Shown piece after piece: positions 22,068 through 35,800 of a stretch of DNA of 64,000 nucleotides. Origin of the DNA: Phytoseiulus persimilis (Eukaryota > Arthropoda > Arachnida > Mesostigmata > Phytoseiidae); the NCBI GenBank assembly GCA_037576195.1, contig CM075101.1, positions 45,446,001 through 45,510,000 of the forward strand, in the 5' to 3' direction. The translations under genes and the position numbers were made by a program. The first letter of the stretch is position 1; each line of letters begins with the position of its first letter. The notes under the pieces are model-generated. The model did not search any database, was not told the DNA's origin, and saw nothing but the letters and a program-made list of their open reading frames with translations.

Positions 22068-25000
22068 CTGCGGAGAGGAAAGAGGATATCAGTCGCTGTC
22101 ACAAGGTTGATGGACTTAGATCTCATCCAACTCGTTTCTGGGAGCGTCCATTAGTGCTTGATAAATTCCATATCTGAGGACATCGACTCCTTAATGCTCT
22201 ACACGCGCGAACGGTCGGGGAGAAGCGCTGCGGATGATTTCAATCATAATGTACACAGCAGTCTCGCGGCAATATCTCATGCAATTATCTCGTCGCCATG
22301 AACGAATCGCTGTTAGGAGTCTTTGCCATCGGTTTGAGACAAATTCACAGTCCCTCGTTGTCTTCTGTGCGTGGGAGTACAGAAACAGCAGTGAAATGTT
22401 CTCGTCGTTGCTTTAAAAGCACAGACTGCTTCAGCGGCGACCATGGCGAATTTAGCTACGCTTTGTCTAGGATTTTGAGTCGCTCTGATTTCGAACGAAT
22501 TGCTTGGGATTCCCAATTTTCTGCGGACGGTCTCTGGCGGGATGCCGCCTCTGTATTCTATCTGGCGATCTGCGAGAAATCAAGGCTCGTGTCGGCTAAT
22601 ACGGATTTTCTAACTTGTGCGTTTTCGAGATAACCCAGCATGGTGTGGGAAGACGCTTCGTGAGCTCTTCGAGAAACGAGTAGATCTCTCACGGAATCAA
22701 AGCTCCAACACGAGTCCGAGAGAAATGACATTTTGGACTGCGAGTCTCGTTCCCGACTGCGTTCCCACGAACATTCTCTGGCTATCTGTCCGTCTCGCTG
22801 TCTCGTTATTTGATTCACCGCTGACACGAGGCGAGGGAACCTGAAGTCGATGAAGGAGAATCCGAGGAACCTTGGCTGATGACCGCGTCGAAAATTCTGT
22901 CTTTCTCTTCCTTCTTCCCTCGTTCCATCTCCAGTGGGTCTTGACAACGACAAAGTCTCAATGAAGAGAATGCCTGACGCTTTTTAGGTTGTCAAAAAAT
23001 CAAGAAGAAAATTGCGAGGAGAAGAAGTCCTTCCGGTTGACAGGTCTCCCGCTGTGACCGGTCAGGGGCGAGGCGTGCGTGCATATGGTTCCGCTCGAAG
23101 TCTGGTCGTCGCAGACGGTTTTTCTACTCTTGAACGCAGCGTTTCATATCTCGAAGAAACCAAGGACGCGCTCAAGGGTGTTATGATCTGCAGCAATGAG
23201 CGTCCACCGAGCCAATCAAAAATTCATGGGGCGTGAGATCGGCTCTCGGTATCCCCACACATCTGCAGCAAAACTGTCGATGGGGAAGATCTCCACCGAA
23301 CGATTCTCTCTGTAGGTTTCCAACCCGCTGAGCTGAAGCGGTCTTCGCTCACAGATGCGAATACGACCTTCAAAAATCGAGTTGGACGACGGCGATGAAA
23401 ATCCCTAACATCGAAGGTTGAGCCGCTGAAATCGAGATGATTGCCAAAAGCTGACCCTTGATTGATCTAAAAGCTCATCCGAATCCATTAGCGCTGTGGA
23501 CCGAGCGACAGCGCGGAATATGGATATGTTCGGTTTGCGGGCGATTCTCTTCTGCCCGAGTTGTCTTCAGAACGAAGCTCACGCTCGATCGATGCAAATC
23601 CATGGATACCTCGCTGCCAGAGAACCATGTGCGGTGTTCGCACGTTATCGCTGATTCCGTGGCGCTTATCGCTTCCAGACACCGAAAATTCATTTATACA
23701 GCACCGAAATTCGGGCCCATCAGACAAATGTGCGGAGCGCCCAAATTGTTTGTAATTACCGATAGCGAGATTATGGCTTTTTCATTGCGGATACTCGTCG
23801 GGGAACCTATCAATCATTTGGCATACAAAGGAGAAACAGACGGGAATCGGAGCTACTCATACTTGGATTTGGAATTCTAAGGGAAGAGGTCATCGTTGAC
23901 TCACTACACATGTTTTACGTGCGAGCCCCACATAGAGCAAAGAAGGGGGAAAGAAAAGATCAAGAGCCGCGAGAGCGGTCAGTGCGCAGAATGAATTCTT
24001 TTTTGATCTGAAATGGATTTTCTGCCATCGGAGGAGGTCAGAAGTCAGATGCGACCATCCATCACAATTTAGCTGTTAGCAATGAAAGCACTCAAGATGT
24101 GAATTGATTGTTACGCTCACAATGCCGAGTCGCACTCGAGACCCCTGGTTGTGATAGGTCATTCACTCCCTATCTACAGATTCTCGGGAAGGGCGCTCTT
24201 CTGTCCGGTTCGGGGACGAATCCGCACCGCAGCTCGTCAAATCGATCTCTTCAACGGGAAGTTAAACCATCCGACCAATGAGAATTGAGACCGACCGGGG
24301 ATAGTCATCCGGCAACGAGACCAAGAACCAAAACCTTGTGTGCTCTGGCCGCGCCGATTCCACCGAAGCCTGCTCTGTGGTATACTTCGTGCTCGAGTCG
24401 TGTGTCATGAGGACACGATATGCCACCATAGCTCGCTCGAATTAGACAAGAGAACTCTCAGATAAAGCTCACTGGAAGCTGAGTTCACTGACGCCCGCCG
24501 AGAGCAGGGTGAAGGTCGCCGCAAGCTTTTTGGCAGGCTTTACCAGGCGGTAGCATTGACTCTGGGACGAATTCCCAACGAGCAGACAGATAGAAACGAC
24601 ATTCAAGTTCACCCAGCGGCTCCAGAAGATGCTCCGAGCTCTACGAAACCAATGCCGTTGACTCTGGTCCACGGCAGGGGGCTTCGAGCAAGGACCATAG
24701 GGAATTCGATACACTTAACGCAGACCCCCCACCTCACGGGAGATGGGAGATGACTCCACCAGCGACTCCCGAAGCAGGCATATGAGAGGCCGAAATTCCG
24801 GAAGCCATGGCTCGTAGCACGGCTCGGATCCGAATTTCGGAGAAATTCTTCTGAAGTTGCTCGAAGGTACTCCCTCTATGGAGGAGCCCGGGTCACAAAA
24901 AGCACCCAGAGAACTTGGGCTGGAGAACGCAGGTTTTGGTCCCATACTGCCCTTGACTTGGATTGACCAATAGCTCCGAGAGCACTGTTCGCCAAACGCT

Positions 25001-25153
25001 TCCGCACATTGCAATCAACCATCACCAGTGGCGCTGTCAGTTGACACTTCGAGTGAACGGTTAACTCAGCGGTAACTATTAGTCACGTGATCATCTCGTT
25101 TGGCGGCGCCGCCTCTGCCGATGGTGCTCCTGTCACTCTCACTAACTACACAT

Positions 25154-25168
25154 GACGACGACGACGAC
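25154..25168. repeat. (GAC)5 microsatellite
   Basis: Five tandem GAC trinucleotides in non-coding DNA. Confidence 0.8.
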
Positions 25169-26798
25169 TTCCACTGACGATCAGAGGCAGACGCAGTAAC
25201 ACGTACCACCTCGGCCGGGGCTCCATTTAACTCTGCATTGTAGGCCGCTGCAATCGGTGTCGACGATTCTCAGAACCCCAGACAGCAGATCTAGGACAGA
25301 CACCATTCCGCGAGACGGATCAGACAGCGATGATGTCTTACTCTACGACTGTACTGTCGCTACTGCCATTACTGCCACCGCCGCTGCCGTCGTGCCGCAT
25401 CCAGAACTAATTAACTCCGTGTGTTCGGGTGATTCCTGAGAATTTGCCACTGAAAAAATCGACCTCCAGAACAATATCTTACATCATCGGACGAACTGGA
25501 AAGTTCAAGGATCTGGACCGAGACCCGCCGGATCTCGTTTCCGGAGGTTGCACTTCTCGAAATGCCGCAGCGCAAGAACCATGTTGTGAGTTCTGAGATC
25601 AAAAGAGCGTGTGATCTGAGATCGCGTTCGTGAAGATTGACGGATTTCTTCCCAAGCAAAAATTCTCTAGCCATCCCCGGAAGGTGGCGAATTTCGGACT
25701 CAGTGATTGGCTTGACGAGGCACTGGGGCGAACTCGCAATATCTTCTCCCTGAGATAGCGAAAAGTTCATCATTGAGGAGAATCCGTTGTCACGCTGGAT
25801 TCCCGAATGGATCGCACGTTGGAACCCCATTTGTCTTCCCGTTTCCCGAAGTTCCGTCGGTTCGAAGCACCTTTCTCTCGGCCCGCCTCTCCGATTGCTC
25901 GTGGATGAAACGATTCTCATCAAGTTCTTTCCACCGAACCTGGCTGGGGTTCGCCCCGCCGGAACTCCGCAACCTTTTTCTCACGAAGACGGAAGTTTAT
26001 TTGGTCCCGTAAACTAAACGAGAAGCTCTCTGCTGCCAAGAGTCTCTCCAAGAGGCCACTACCGCCACATATATGATGCTTGGTACTCTTATCGAACAAT
26101 ACTCACTGGAGGATTCCTAATGAGCTGATCAATTGAAATTGAAAGCGAATTCCAGCGCTCGCTCTCACGCCGCGGTTCCTCTCGCTCTCGCTGGCCTTCA
26201 CACTCGAGCAATCTGGGTCATCAAGCACATGTTACGTGGAAGTGCTTGCTATTAGCATCGAGACAATATATCCGTCCGTCCCTCAGTCTATTCAAATCAG
26301 CGTATGTCCGATCGTCGAACACTTCCCGCAAGTGTTCAACAGAATCGCGCGCTGATGCCAGCCACGTTATTTTGGTGAATTCACGCATTTTATCATTCGT
26401 GCTCGCAATGGTCTCGATTGAAATAGATGGCAGCCAGAGCAACAGCGACTCACTCCGCTAACGACGATGACACCGGCATGAAGAGTCGCCAGTTAAAAAA
26501 CAGAAAATGGTATGTCTGAGAAAACACGTTTTTCGCTGAAGTACCTCAAAACGCTTCCTGACATCGAGTCGCTTGTATCGCATCGAGCAAACAGTTGGCG
26601 AGATGACAGGATTGACTGAGCACACAGTAAATCGACGGTGCGGCGTCTCCGACCGCACAGACAGCGCGGCGCCGACCCGTTCGACGCGAAGATTCCAAAT
26701 GTAACGAATGCATGGAACGCGGGAGATTAATTCGGTGCCGAGGTTGGCAAAGGGTGACTGTGTGGGGTTCGAGTGTGACGTGTTGTTCCGCCGGGATT

Positions 26799-26834
26799 AA
26801 ATCCAGAGCCAGGATCAAATCCAGAGCCAGGAAG
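26799..26834. repeat. Two-copy 18-bp tandem repeat
   Basis: The unit AAATCCAGAGCCAGGATC at 26799-26816 is followed directly by a copy differing only in its last bases. Confidence 0.75.
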
Positions 26835-29800
26835 CGCTCACAACGAAGCCCTACATATTTCGAGCTCTGGTTCTCGAGTAGGTTACCATTGTATATGAAT
26901 TCTCTGCTGCGCACGAGCGAGTCATGCAGGGTGGTCCACAATTCCGGAGTTGACCTGGTTCGCAAGCGTGGTGCTGTCACCGCGACCTGGGATCTCGATT
27001 TCGCCTCTATCGAGAGAGCCCCACGAGCGGCAAGCCGAACCATCATCGTCCTGCCTCCGTCTGCGTGCCGTGAGGAAACGACGAGTGCCGTCGAAGCTTT
27101 GCGTAAATCGATTCATCATTTCAGTGTGGACGAAGTGAAGAACAGCAATATTTTTAAAAACGTCTCGCTGATGCGAGCAAAAGCATTACAGTACCGCAAA
27201 CGGAGCCGGCGAAGTACAATGTCCTTCATCTCCATCTCCGCGGCTCGTGAAACGCTTTCCGTTGCCATTTTTTTTTCGCCGCAATAAACCACCAAATGGA
27301 TTTTCGGAGAATCTCCAGCGAAACTTCTGTCCCGGGATTATTTCTTTCTGTTTATTAAAGCTGACACGGAAACTCGTGATTGCGAATCGGTTTTCGAGAG
27401 TTTCCAGAATGCAGCGGAGCCACTTGCCACGCCCACCATTACCGAGTCTCGTCAAAAAGAAAGTCGAGACCTGAAGTCAACTCGACCCCGGCCGTCAGGG
27501 GAGAGTATGAACAGGTTCAGCTGAGCGAGCCGGAAACGAGGATTATTGATGAATTTCAAGTTTGTCAAAACAAGAGATGATTTATCGTCTTTCGGAGAAC
27601 ATTACACGAGATTCCGAGCGGCGACGGTGAGGTCTATTGTGCAAGGAGTGGCTCTCGTTTCGGACTCGTTCAGCTTCGAAGAAGACAACCGAGAAAAAGC
27701 GAACAATTTCTGTGAACAGATTTATTAACAGTACCAGCACTTAGCAACAGATACCCGTGGCGGCAGTTCTGCCACGGCTCCGATGGAACTACGTCTAGAA
27801 GACCAAAAGCTCAGGGCATGACCTTTGTTGAAGATTGTGGCGAACCATTGAAGACACTTTCAGGGTCAAAGCTGCCTTCCCGCCACTTTTGAAGGTGTTT
27901 TTGGCATCTTCCACGTTGGGAGCGGCAGCTCGTACGGTGGAGAAGTATACAAAACCAAACCTCCGCTACCAGCAGCATGTGCCATGAAAGTTACGGATTC
28001 ACTCGGACGAATAGCTCGAACGGACCCTTTCGGGAGCCCTTGAATTTTCAGCGCGGACTCTCGCTCGCAAGTATCGGCACCGGACCGAATCCAAGAACAC
28101 TGCGGATTCAAGACTTTTTTGGTTGCCACAACCCGGAAAATCCCCCACACGGAGTTCGCAGTGGTTTTCCTCCCGAATAGCCTATGATTGACCGTATCGG
28201 AAATACGTGCCTCTAATGAACCTTTCTCGATGGATGCTCGTCGCGCAGAAAAGTCTGCTCGTTTGAAAGCCATAATCAGCTGTCGCTGAGCACCTCGTGA
28301 GAAGCGTAAAAATTCAATCGAGCCGCGCCATCCATCATCGGTGCAAACGGAAACGTGAGACGAAAAACTCAACGCCAATCCAGAAACCGAGCAGTAAACA
28401 AGCCAGACAGCTAACTAACTGACTGGTTCTCTCAACACGATCGCGGACGCAGCCGCTCACGTACGTGGTCAGCGGGCTCGATGTAATTTACGGCGTCTAT
28501 GCAGACAACGGCTGTGATCAAGGAGAAATCTGAGAGCTGCGCGAGCGACTGCATTAATTCAGCCATAAATTACTTGGAGTTGGATTGGAAGAGGGGGACG
28601 GAACATAAAAAGAGTTCGAAAGAATCGACATTTGTACGATCGGAACGAAGCTGTCGGCATAACTTCCCGTGAAAATTCCCGATGCGCGGAGGACCAGCAT
28701 TGGTTCCTGTTCGCTTTTCTGATAAATCGAAGGAGAATCCCCGACTCCTCGCTCGATGAAGATCGTCGGCGATTTTCAGATGAAACGTTCGGATATCAGA
28801 GATGATCTTGCTTTTCCACGCAGAAGGACTCCATTGGAGTCAAAAGTCAAGAGAGACCCCTGAATGTCTTCCCTGATTAACGGTCTCCGGTGAGCATTCC
28901 GGAGAGGTGTTCAGTTCTATCTACGACGCTTCGATAGCGACGAATGAATGGCGATACGCTTGGTTCAGATACCCCGGGTACAGAGCACGAGGACTGCGAC
29001 AGGGCAGGAGGAGAGAATGATAATGCAAGCCGTACGGAATGCATTCTTTTCACAGATGGGGGCTTCCGTCTCGTTCAAGGGCTTGGACCGTTGAACGGAA
29101 CATCCCAAGGGAGATTTGAGCTTGGCTTCATGAAGCCACCCACAAATCTCTCAGGAGCTGTGCAGACCAATGATTGACTTTCATTTTGCTCATGGCGTTC
29201 TGAAACGCTCGGCTCCTGAAGTACTGAGCTGCTCCGTTTCGTTCTCCCGAAGCACTTCGCTGACTCACTCCGTTGTTTGGAACACGGACGGCTAACGAGA
29301 ATTCGGTTCGTATCAAAACAAGTGCAAAACAACTGTACTGTACGGCGGCGGCGATGATCTCACTGATCGTACGATTACGGCATTACGGATAACGGTTTCT
29401 AATTCAACCATTGAACGATCGTTCTAAGGCGCTGCATCAAGGTATCACCGAAGCTCTTTCCGGTCCGTTTTCGCGGTCCGGTTTCTCAACTAGCCAGCCG
29501 TTCCGTGTTCGGAGTGCTGGGCACGTAACTGTCTCATTGGTTCCTGTCATGGCATCGATGAGGTCAAATCAGGTAATTCTTCCTCTCACCCGTTTCGTTC
29601 TCCATATCAACATTCACACATACATGTGCTCCATGAAAATTCCTTACGAAGAGGAGTATTCATGATTGACTCATCGAGCAGGATGACCGAAGAAGCGCGG
29701 TATAGGCAAGAAAATTGATTTCATAGAGCACCTCCAGTGCTAATTTTGATGAATGCTCGCTTTTATTGGAAGCTGCTCCTTCCGTCATTTTTCAAAGGTG

Positions 29801-32800
29801 CCCGAGTTGAGACGCCCTGCCGCTTTTCGACGTGGGAGGCCCCGTTTGCCTCTTTGACCACCGTCGTTCTTTTCTTCTCCTTTCTGGTTCGACGATCGCC
29901 CCATCGTTCTCCGTCTTCGACAACTGAAGTGTTAGAGCTGCCGTAGGCGATGCTCGAAACTCTGGAGCCCGAAATCCCGGCTCTAGCGATTCGGAACGAG
30001 TATAATTGATAAGTCGATCATCGAACTCAGGGATAATTCTCAACCGAAACTGGTCAGAATATCGACAGGAATCGATCGATGAGGAGTCAGTTGACGACGC
30101 ACTGCGGCCAAATGGGCGGACAAAAGTCGTATCGGGAGCTTGGTATTCTGCGAATTGGATCATGTACCTGAGATTGTTAGTAGCCAGAAGCCACTTTCAT
30201 TTTGAGTCCGAGATCGTTTTTTCGCTCCCTATATTTTTTAAATTCCACCGAAAATCGCCTATTTTAACGAACGGGGAAACATGTTTGCGGGCATTCGCGG
30301 GCCACGGGGTCGGTACCATGTTCTGGCCTATCCTGTCCGGCTTCCAACCACACCGGTACTTGGTTGCGGAAATTTGAGGAAATATGGTTTTTTCCTCCTC
30401 AAAGTTGATATTTTGAGCCCACCGAACGCTCCGCTGAGACAGCGGGCTCCCTCCCCATATTTCGCTGGCATCCGGCACCGCCCGCTCACGGAGAGCGCAT
30501 AACGCCCACAGTCCATACAGACTGAGAGCCGATGCATTAGCTTCACGAGGCGCGTTTCGAGAACTCATTTCGGTGATAAATAGCAATCAAAGCCAATCGA
30601 GCAAGGATTCAAAAGTGTTTGCGACGCGAGTTGGTATCCTCGTCGATCAACCGCTAGCAAACTACGGGAACATCAATGACAGGAAACCCGCAAGAAAATT
30701 CTTCCCACACCCGGAGAAGAGTGCGCCAATAATCAAACTCGATGCTGGGTTCATCTATCGGTTCAGAAACATCCTAGCGGTACTGTCCACGAAATCCGAC
30801 ACAGATGCGGATAAATTCTATGCATATGCGCAAGAAACGGAGCAGCGCTTGCTCGGCTGTTACCCAGCATCGCAATGCCGCATGACGCCTGCAGTCCATA
30901 AAAATCTGGATCGTGCCGCTTAAGTTATCCGATATTCATTGGTTACCTGAGGGAGGAGGCCCAGGAGGGGAGAGAACATAGTATCCTGTTTTCCGTGTCT
31001 CTTGTCCTCGCTTCCATTCCTCAGCGATATCGGGCCTTCTCGGTCGGAAAAAAACCATAATGGTCCCGAAACCACGGAAATACCACTCAAACTCAATTTT
31101 AACGGTCGGAAATGAGTCCCAGAGATCAGAACATGCGGGCATCGGTTGAAAACATTTTTTTCCACCTGGAACCCCATTTTTAGCCACTGTGCGACGTGAG
31201 CAGTCACTCGAAATACCTCTTCCAACCTAAGGTGCGGGATCCTGTTGCCGCTGCCCACAGTTGATTCGCCCGCATTTGTAGGTAATCGAAAGACACGGAC
31301 CACGATTCCAAGACGGAGAAAGAACATCTTTCACGAAAAACGGGGTGAAGATGCGGTTTTCAACAACGCGTGAGCTCCTTCAAAGGCTCGAAGTAATTTG
31401 TAACCATCAGTCATCGTTTCCTCTACGACGCAAGCGTTTTTCTTCGATCCTTTGCCTATCGCCATCGTCAAGAAGCCTCACAGCAATGATTTCCAATTTC
31501 CATAGGATTAAAACATTGCAAACGAGTTGGGCGATAAAGCATATTGGTATGAAAGTTGTAGTTGGCAGCGAAAGGACGATTCTCCCGAAGACGAAAATAA
31601 CTGAAGTTTCAGTCGCTCCTCCAAGCTCCGAGCACAAAAGTGAGGACTGCTCGTCGAAAGCAGCTGGAAGCTGTCAGTGGCAAACTGTCACGCGATCACG
31701 TACGAACCCACAAAAAAAGACTCTGATCTCCGGGAAAGGCGCCGACGTCCAGAGCTGTGTAGCTCGTTAATGAAGCCGCCACCATCGCCGTCGTCGCCTG
31801 TCTCGTGGCTCACCACGCAGGGTGTTGGTCGCACCGTTCCGGTCGACGGGAGCATAAATCACTTTGTTGAAATGGCGCCAAATTCTGTTTTATTTTTTTT
31901 TCACAACAAAGTCCGAAGTTGGGCACGCCCTCCAAGCTCCTCCCTGATGACTGGTCACTCAATCAGTGTCTTGTCAGTTAAATCAAACAGACAATGGACT
32001 CAGACGCAGGCGGCGCGTTCTCGAACCGAGCGATCCAGCCTTGATATCATAAGTACGGTTCCAATTCTACCGATTTTCCACTGCAGTTGAGCTCAATTGA
32101 ATTTTCATGACATCGGAACCGCTTGCATCTGTTCTGAAACAATTTTCTCGGAGGGCCCCATGGTGGTGGTGATAGGCATAATAATACCTTCATGATGTTA
32201 TGGCGTGTGGCTGAGGGTGATTTGGCTCCGTAACAAGGAGGAAGTTCTTATCGTATTACAAACTGATACGAACAATAGATGGCGGGTGTTGGGATACGCG
32301 CAGATTCCGACAAATTGCGGTCGGCCTTTGCACACGCTGTAGTGGGATTCGGGTTCGGCCGAATCGTGAGGTCTTAGTAGATACGTGTTTTGGAGCCAAT
32401 TTGGCGAGAACTTGGACCGACCGAATTTTCTCGCACGCCTATTTGCATAATAATTAAACCCCTGGAGTAGAACGGTCCCATTGGCCGAGTCGCGATATGA
32501 TTTATGAGCAAGACGCTCGATCATCTCCGTTCCAAACTAGCCCCAATAGAACGTAACAGTATCGGTCTATCATTATACTCTCATGTAACGAATGATTGAA
32601 AGACAACTCCCTGCCAGGGAATCGCTCGCACGCGAGATTCCCCCACGACGGAGTTCGTGCTCTCGGAGTGGAACTCATGAGGAAGAGGACCTCTGAATAT
32701 ATTGATCGGCTGCCCGGTCATTTCGAGACGGTGAATAGTTGTTCCGTATGTTCTCGGAGCAGACAGTTTTCTCGCCACATCTCAGCGTTCCCTAGCTTCG

Positions 32801-35800
32801 TACGTAAAGCTTCAGCTCCAGGAGGCGATGCCTCATCGATGCGTACAGGGGTTCTGGGAGAGACGGATGATCTCGATGCAATGCAGCCAGGGCAAGATTT
32901 TTTTGAGGTGACGCATTCGCATGATCCGATGCACCGGTGACGACGTCGTTTGGACCGGAGTGACTCATCTTCAATTCAAGATCAGTGGAGGGCATTTGAG
33001 CGCCGCGGCGTTCCATCTGCCAGTACGCAGTTAGCAGCGGAATCGTTCTCGAAAAACATCCTACCCATTCGAAATGTACTTTCTCGTCGACCCGGCTCGC
33101 TGGTGTCTAGCGTCGTTGACTGGGAGCTCCTAGATATCAGCTCCAATGGAACGAATTCTCTTCCCCGTAACCGCCAGCTCTACTCACGGATCAGCCGTTC
33201 ATCGGTGGACTTTTTTGTCGGATTTTCATTTTCCGTCGGGCGAGCTGCCGAAAAGGTAGTTTGAGGGTGATATCACACATACCGCTACTCCGTGACGCGG
33301 GAGCAACGGTTGTTATTTGAATACTGACCGACCATCGTGAATTCTGGCCACGCTCGACAGCGCGAGTAGAGTTTTTTGTTCGATCAGTACCCATCTCTTC
33401 ACAGAAAGCCAAAGCTCACTCGATGAGCATCGAGTTTACCCCGTGACGTCCTATCGAGTTCACGAGCCGAACGCCTCAACCCGTACAGCCGATTCGAATG
33501 CGTTGGACGAGAAGAAATTCGCCATTTGTTGCAGTTGAGACTCACGGCGGTTTTTCGCGCTGTCGACCACAGACGAACGACTGGATGGGAAACGCCCTCA
33601 ACGATTCGAGGGCCTGCCTGCTCCACGATAATGGTTCTCGTTGGCAACATTTCCCATGATGATCGAGCAAGGAGCGAAAACTTGTTTCCGGGTCTGGTTA
33701 TCCTCAGGGTTCAGTCCCTGTTCCGATATACGGCTTATGAACGTTGGTCGAGTTACGTGCCCCGATGTGACGACATCTTGAGCCGTCCCTGGCTAACGCA
33801 AAGATTCCTGGACCTCGATCGCGCCGGTGACTCGTGCCACCAGGAGATCATCAGTAACTTTTATTCGAGGAACAGGAGACCTCGGGCGGCCGCCGGACTT
33901 CGGCCACAAATCCAGGATGAAATGCGGACGCATACGTCGAATTTGAAAGTACGCTCTGAGCGTTTGGATTCCCTCTCCGAAAGTTCCCGAGATATCCAAT
34001 GAGCTCTCGATCCCAACGTACTTTATGACCAGAGCCTGGAAGTTTAGGTGCTTTCCGCAAATTATCCCCTTACCGCAATGGATCAGTTTCAGGCGATGGA
34101 TGGAATAATTTCGGAGAATAGGCTGCAGGCATCAACCTGTCCTCGAGCGATCTCAGAGAATGATTTTGACGATATTCGAGGCCGGCTGGAACCTGGAGCT
34201 AGATTTCTGGTTACCAACTGGAGCTCGTTTCTCTGAGAGGAGAAAGGGAACTCCGGCGAATCCCGCGGCGATTCCTGTTCCCCGAGCCAGGAACCCACCC
34301 TCGCTCTTGCGGACCTCATGGTTAAGAGCGAGCCGGCGAGTTCGTACACTCATAATCGTTTCCGGCTCGAGAACCGGAGTTTTCCGACGGGACTTAAGGC
34401 TGTGGATACGAGAACTCGATTCCTCGATTGGGACAGTAGGATTCTCTGAATTTCCCCGATTCCGACAGTCCTCAACGCGCCTCTGGGTGATGGAAACCCG
34501 TTCCTTGCCGATCGATGAAGTTGGAAAGCATAGCCTAACCACTAATCAAATCCGCGATGAGAGCAACACAATGGCATCGTGAACTGACCACCGCGTGAAA
34601 CACTGCAGCTATCGCTGGGCCACAAAACCGGTGATTTGGCTCGTCAGCCAAACTTTTTTTCCCCCGACAGTTCATCGGTTGTCTTTTGTGTCGGCTATCT
34701 CGTCTAGTCAATCGCGTATTGAAACCGAGAGGACGTAGAAGAATCAAACTGAGGAATCGTTACTTTGATGTCTTCATCTGGCGGAACTTGAAGCGATGGA
34801 TTATGATTCGAAGGTCTTCCACCGCCGATTCTCTTTGTTCATCTTCGCTCAGTGTTCTTCGAGCTTCAGAAAGAATCCGTTCTTCCGACACCTCGATTTC
34901 CGGCGGGGATCGATCACCTCGGTCACGGCTTTCGATAGATCAATAAGAATTCGGCTCGAACAGTTCATTCCGCAAACGACGCTCACGTTTTCCGACGAAG
35001 ATTCTACTTTCACCCACGGCTCTCCGTAGAAAACGTTCCTTCGTATGATTCGCACTGAACGGTCTGCTGCGCGAGACAGACTGAACGGAGTTCAACGGAC
35101 TACGTGGACAAACATGCGGGGGGCTGGGAACTTGGTCATTCAGTATCAGAATACGAGATTTCGTGACTCCGTCGTGATCAAAAGTCACTTCGTGCTTCTA
35201 CTGCGCTCCGTTCCGATAGCGGCAGGGCGTCCGACTTGTTTGAATGCATCGTTCGCGCCTTCTTGGCCAGCGTAGTCGCGCAGTAGGTTCTCATCCCGTG
35301 GTTGGACCGAGGCTGCTTCGGTTGGAGTGCGGAGCAACTCCCGCACACGGACGCGTCTCCGTCGAGGCTCCGAGAATTTCGCTGAGCCTTTCTCCAGCCT
35401 CAAGATGAGGAAATATGCAAGAGTGAGAGAATCAGCGTCTCTCCCGCCTGCCAGGAGTGCACCGGATGTTGGTGTCCCGGAACTCAGCTGGAAAGTTCGA
35501 AACTTCTCGCACGGAATGGTGGCCTATGACGATAACTTAATGCGAGGCCGCCGGTGGTGCCAGGCTGTCTGCCTTGGTCGACCGGGAGGATTAATCGAAA
35601 GAATTCCAACAGAGGCTGCGTGGGCTTAGGAGAGGATTCGCCCGCTGAGACTTGTTGCACTTCGTGCAACGTTGTCGATATTTCCGTTCTTTCCGTCGAT
35701 GGATACATCTCGCACAACAATCTCTACGACAGCCGAAACGTTTTCTACATAGCGCTCTGAACTGACCTGGTGAGCCACTGCCCCGGCAACTCGAGGAGCA

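Noticed and set aside
23897..23903. TGACTCA AP-1 site upstream of the bZIP gene, considered as autoregulatory
   Set aside because: A single 7-mer is expected by chance in a region this size; no cluster is present.
25411..25923. 170-codon minus-strand frame
   Set aside because: Composition is passable but there is no recognisable motif, no clear splice partners, and no link in phase to the bZIP first visible exon.
26712..27287. 191-codon plus-strand frame
   Set aside because: Arg/Ser-rich, crosses an 18-bp tandem repeat, no domain.
27866..28378. 170-codon minus-strand frame
   Set aside because: No domain and no conserved pattern; kept only as a chance open frame.
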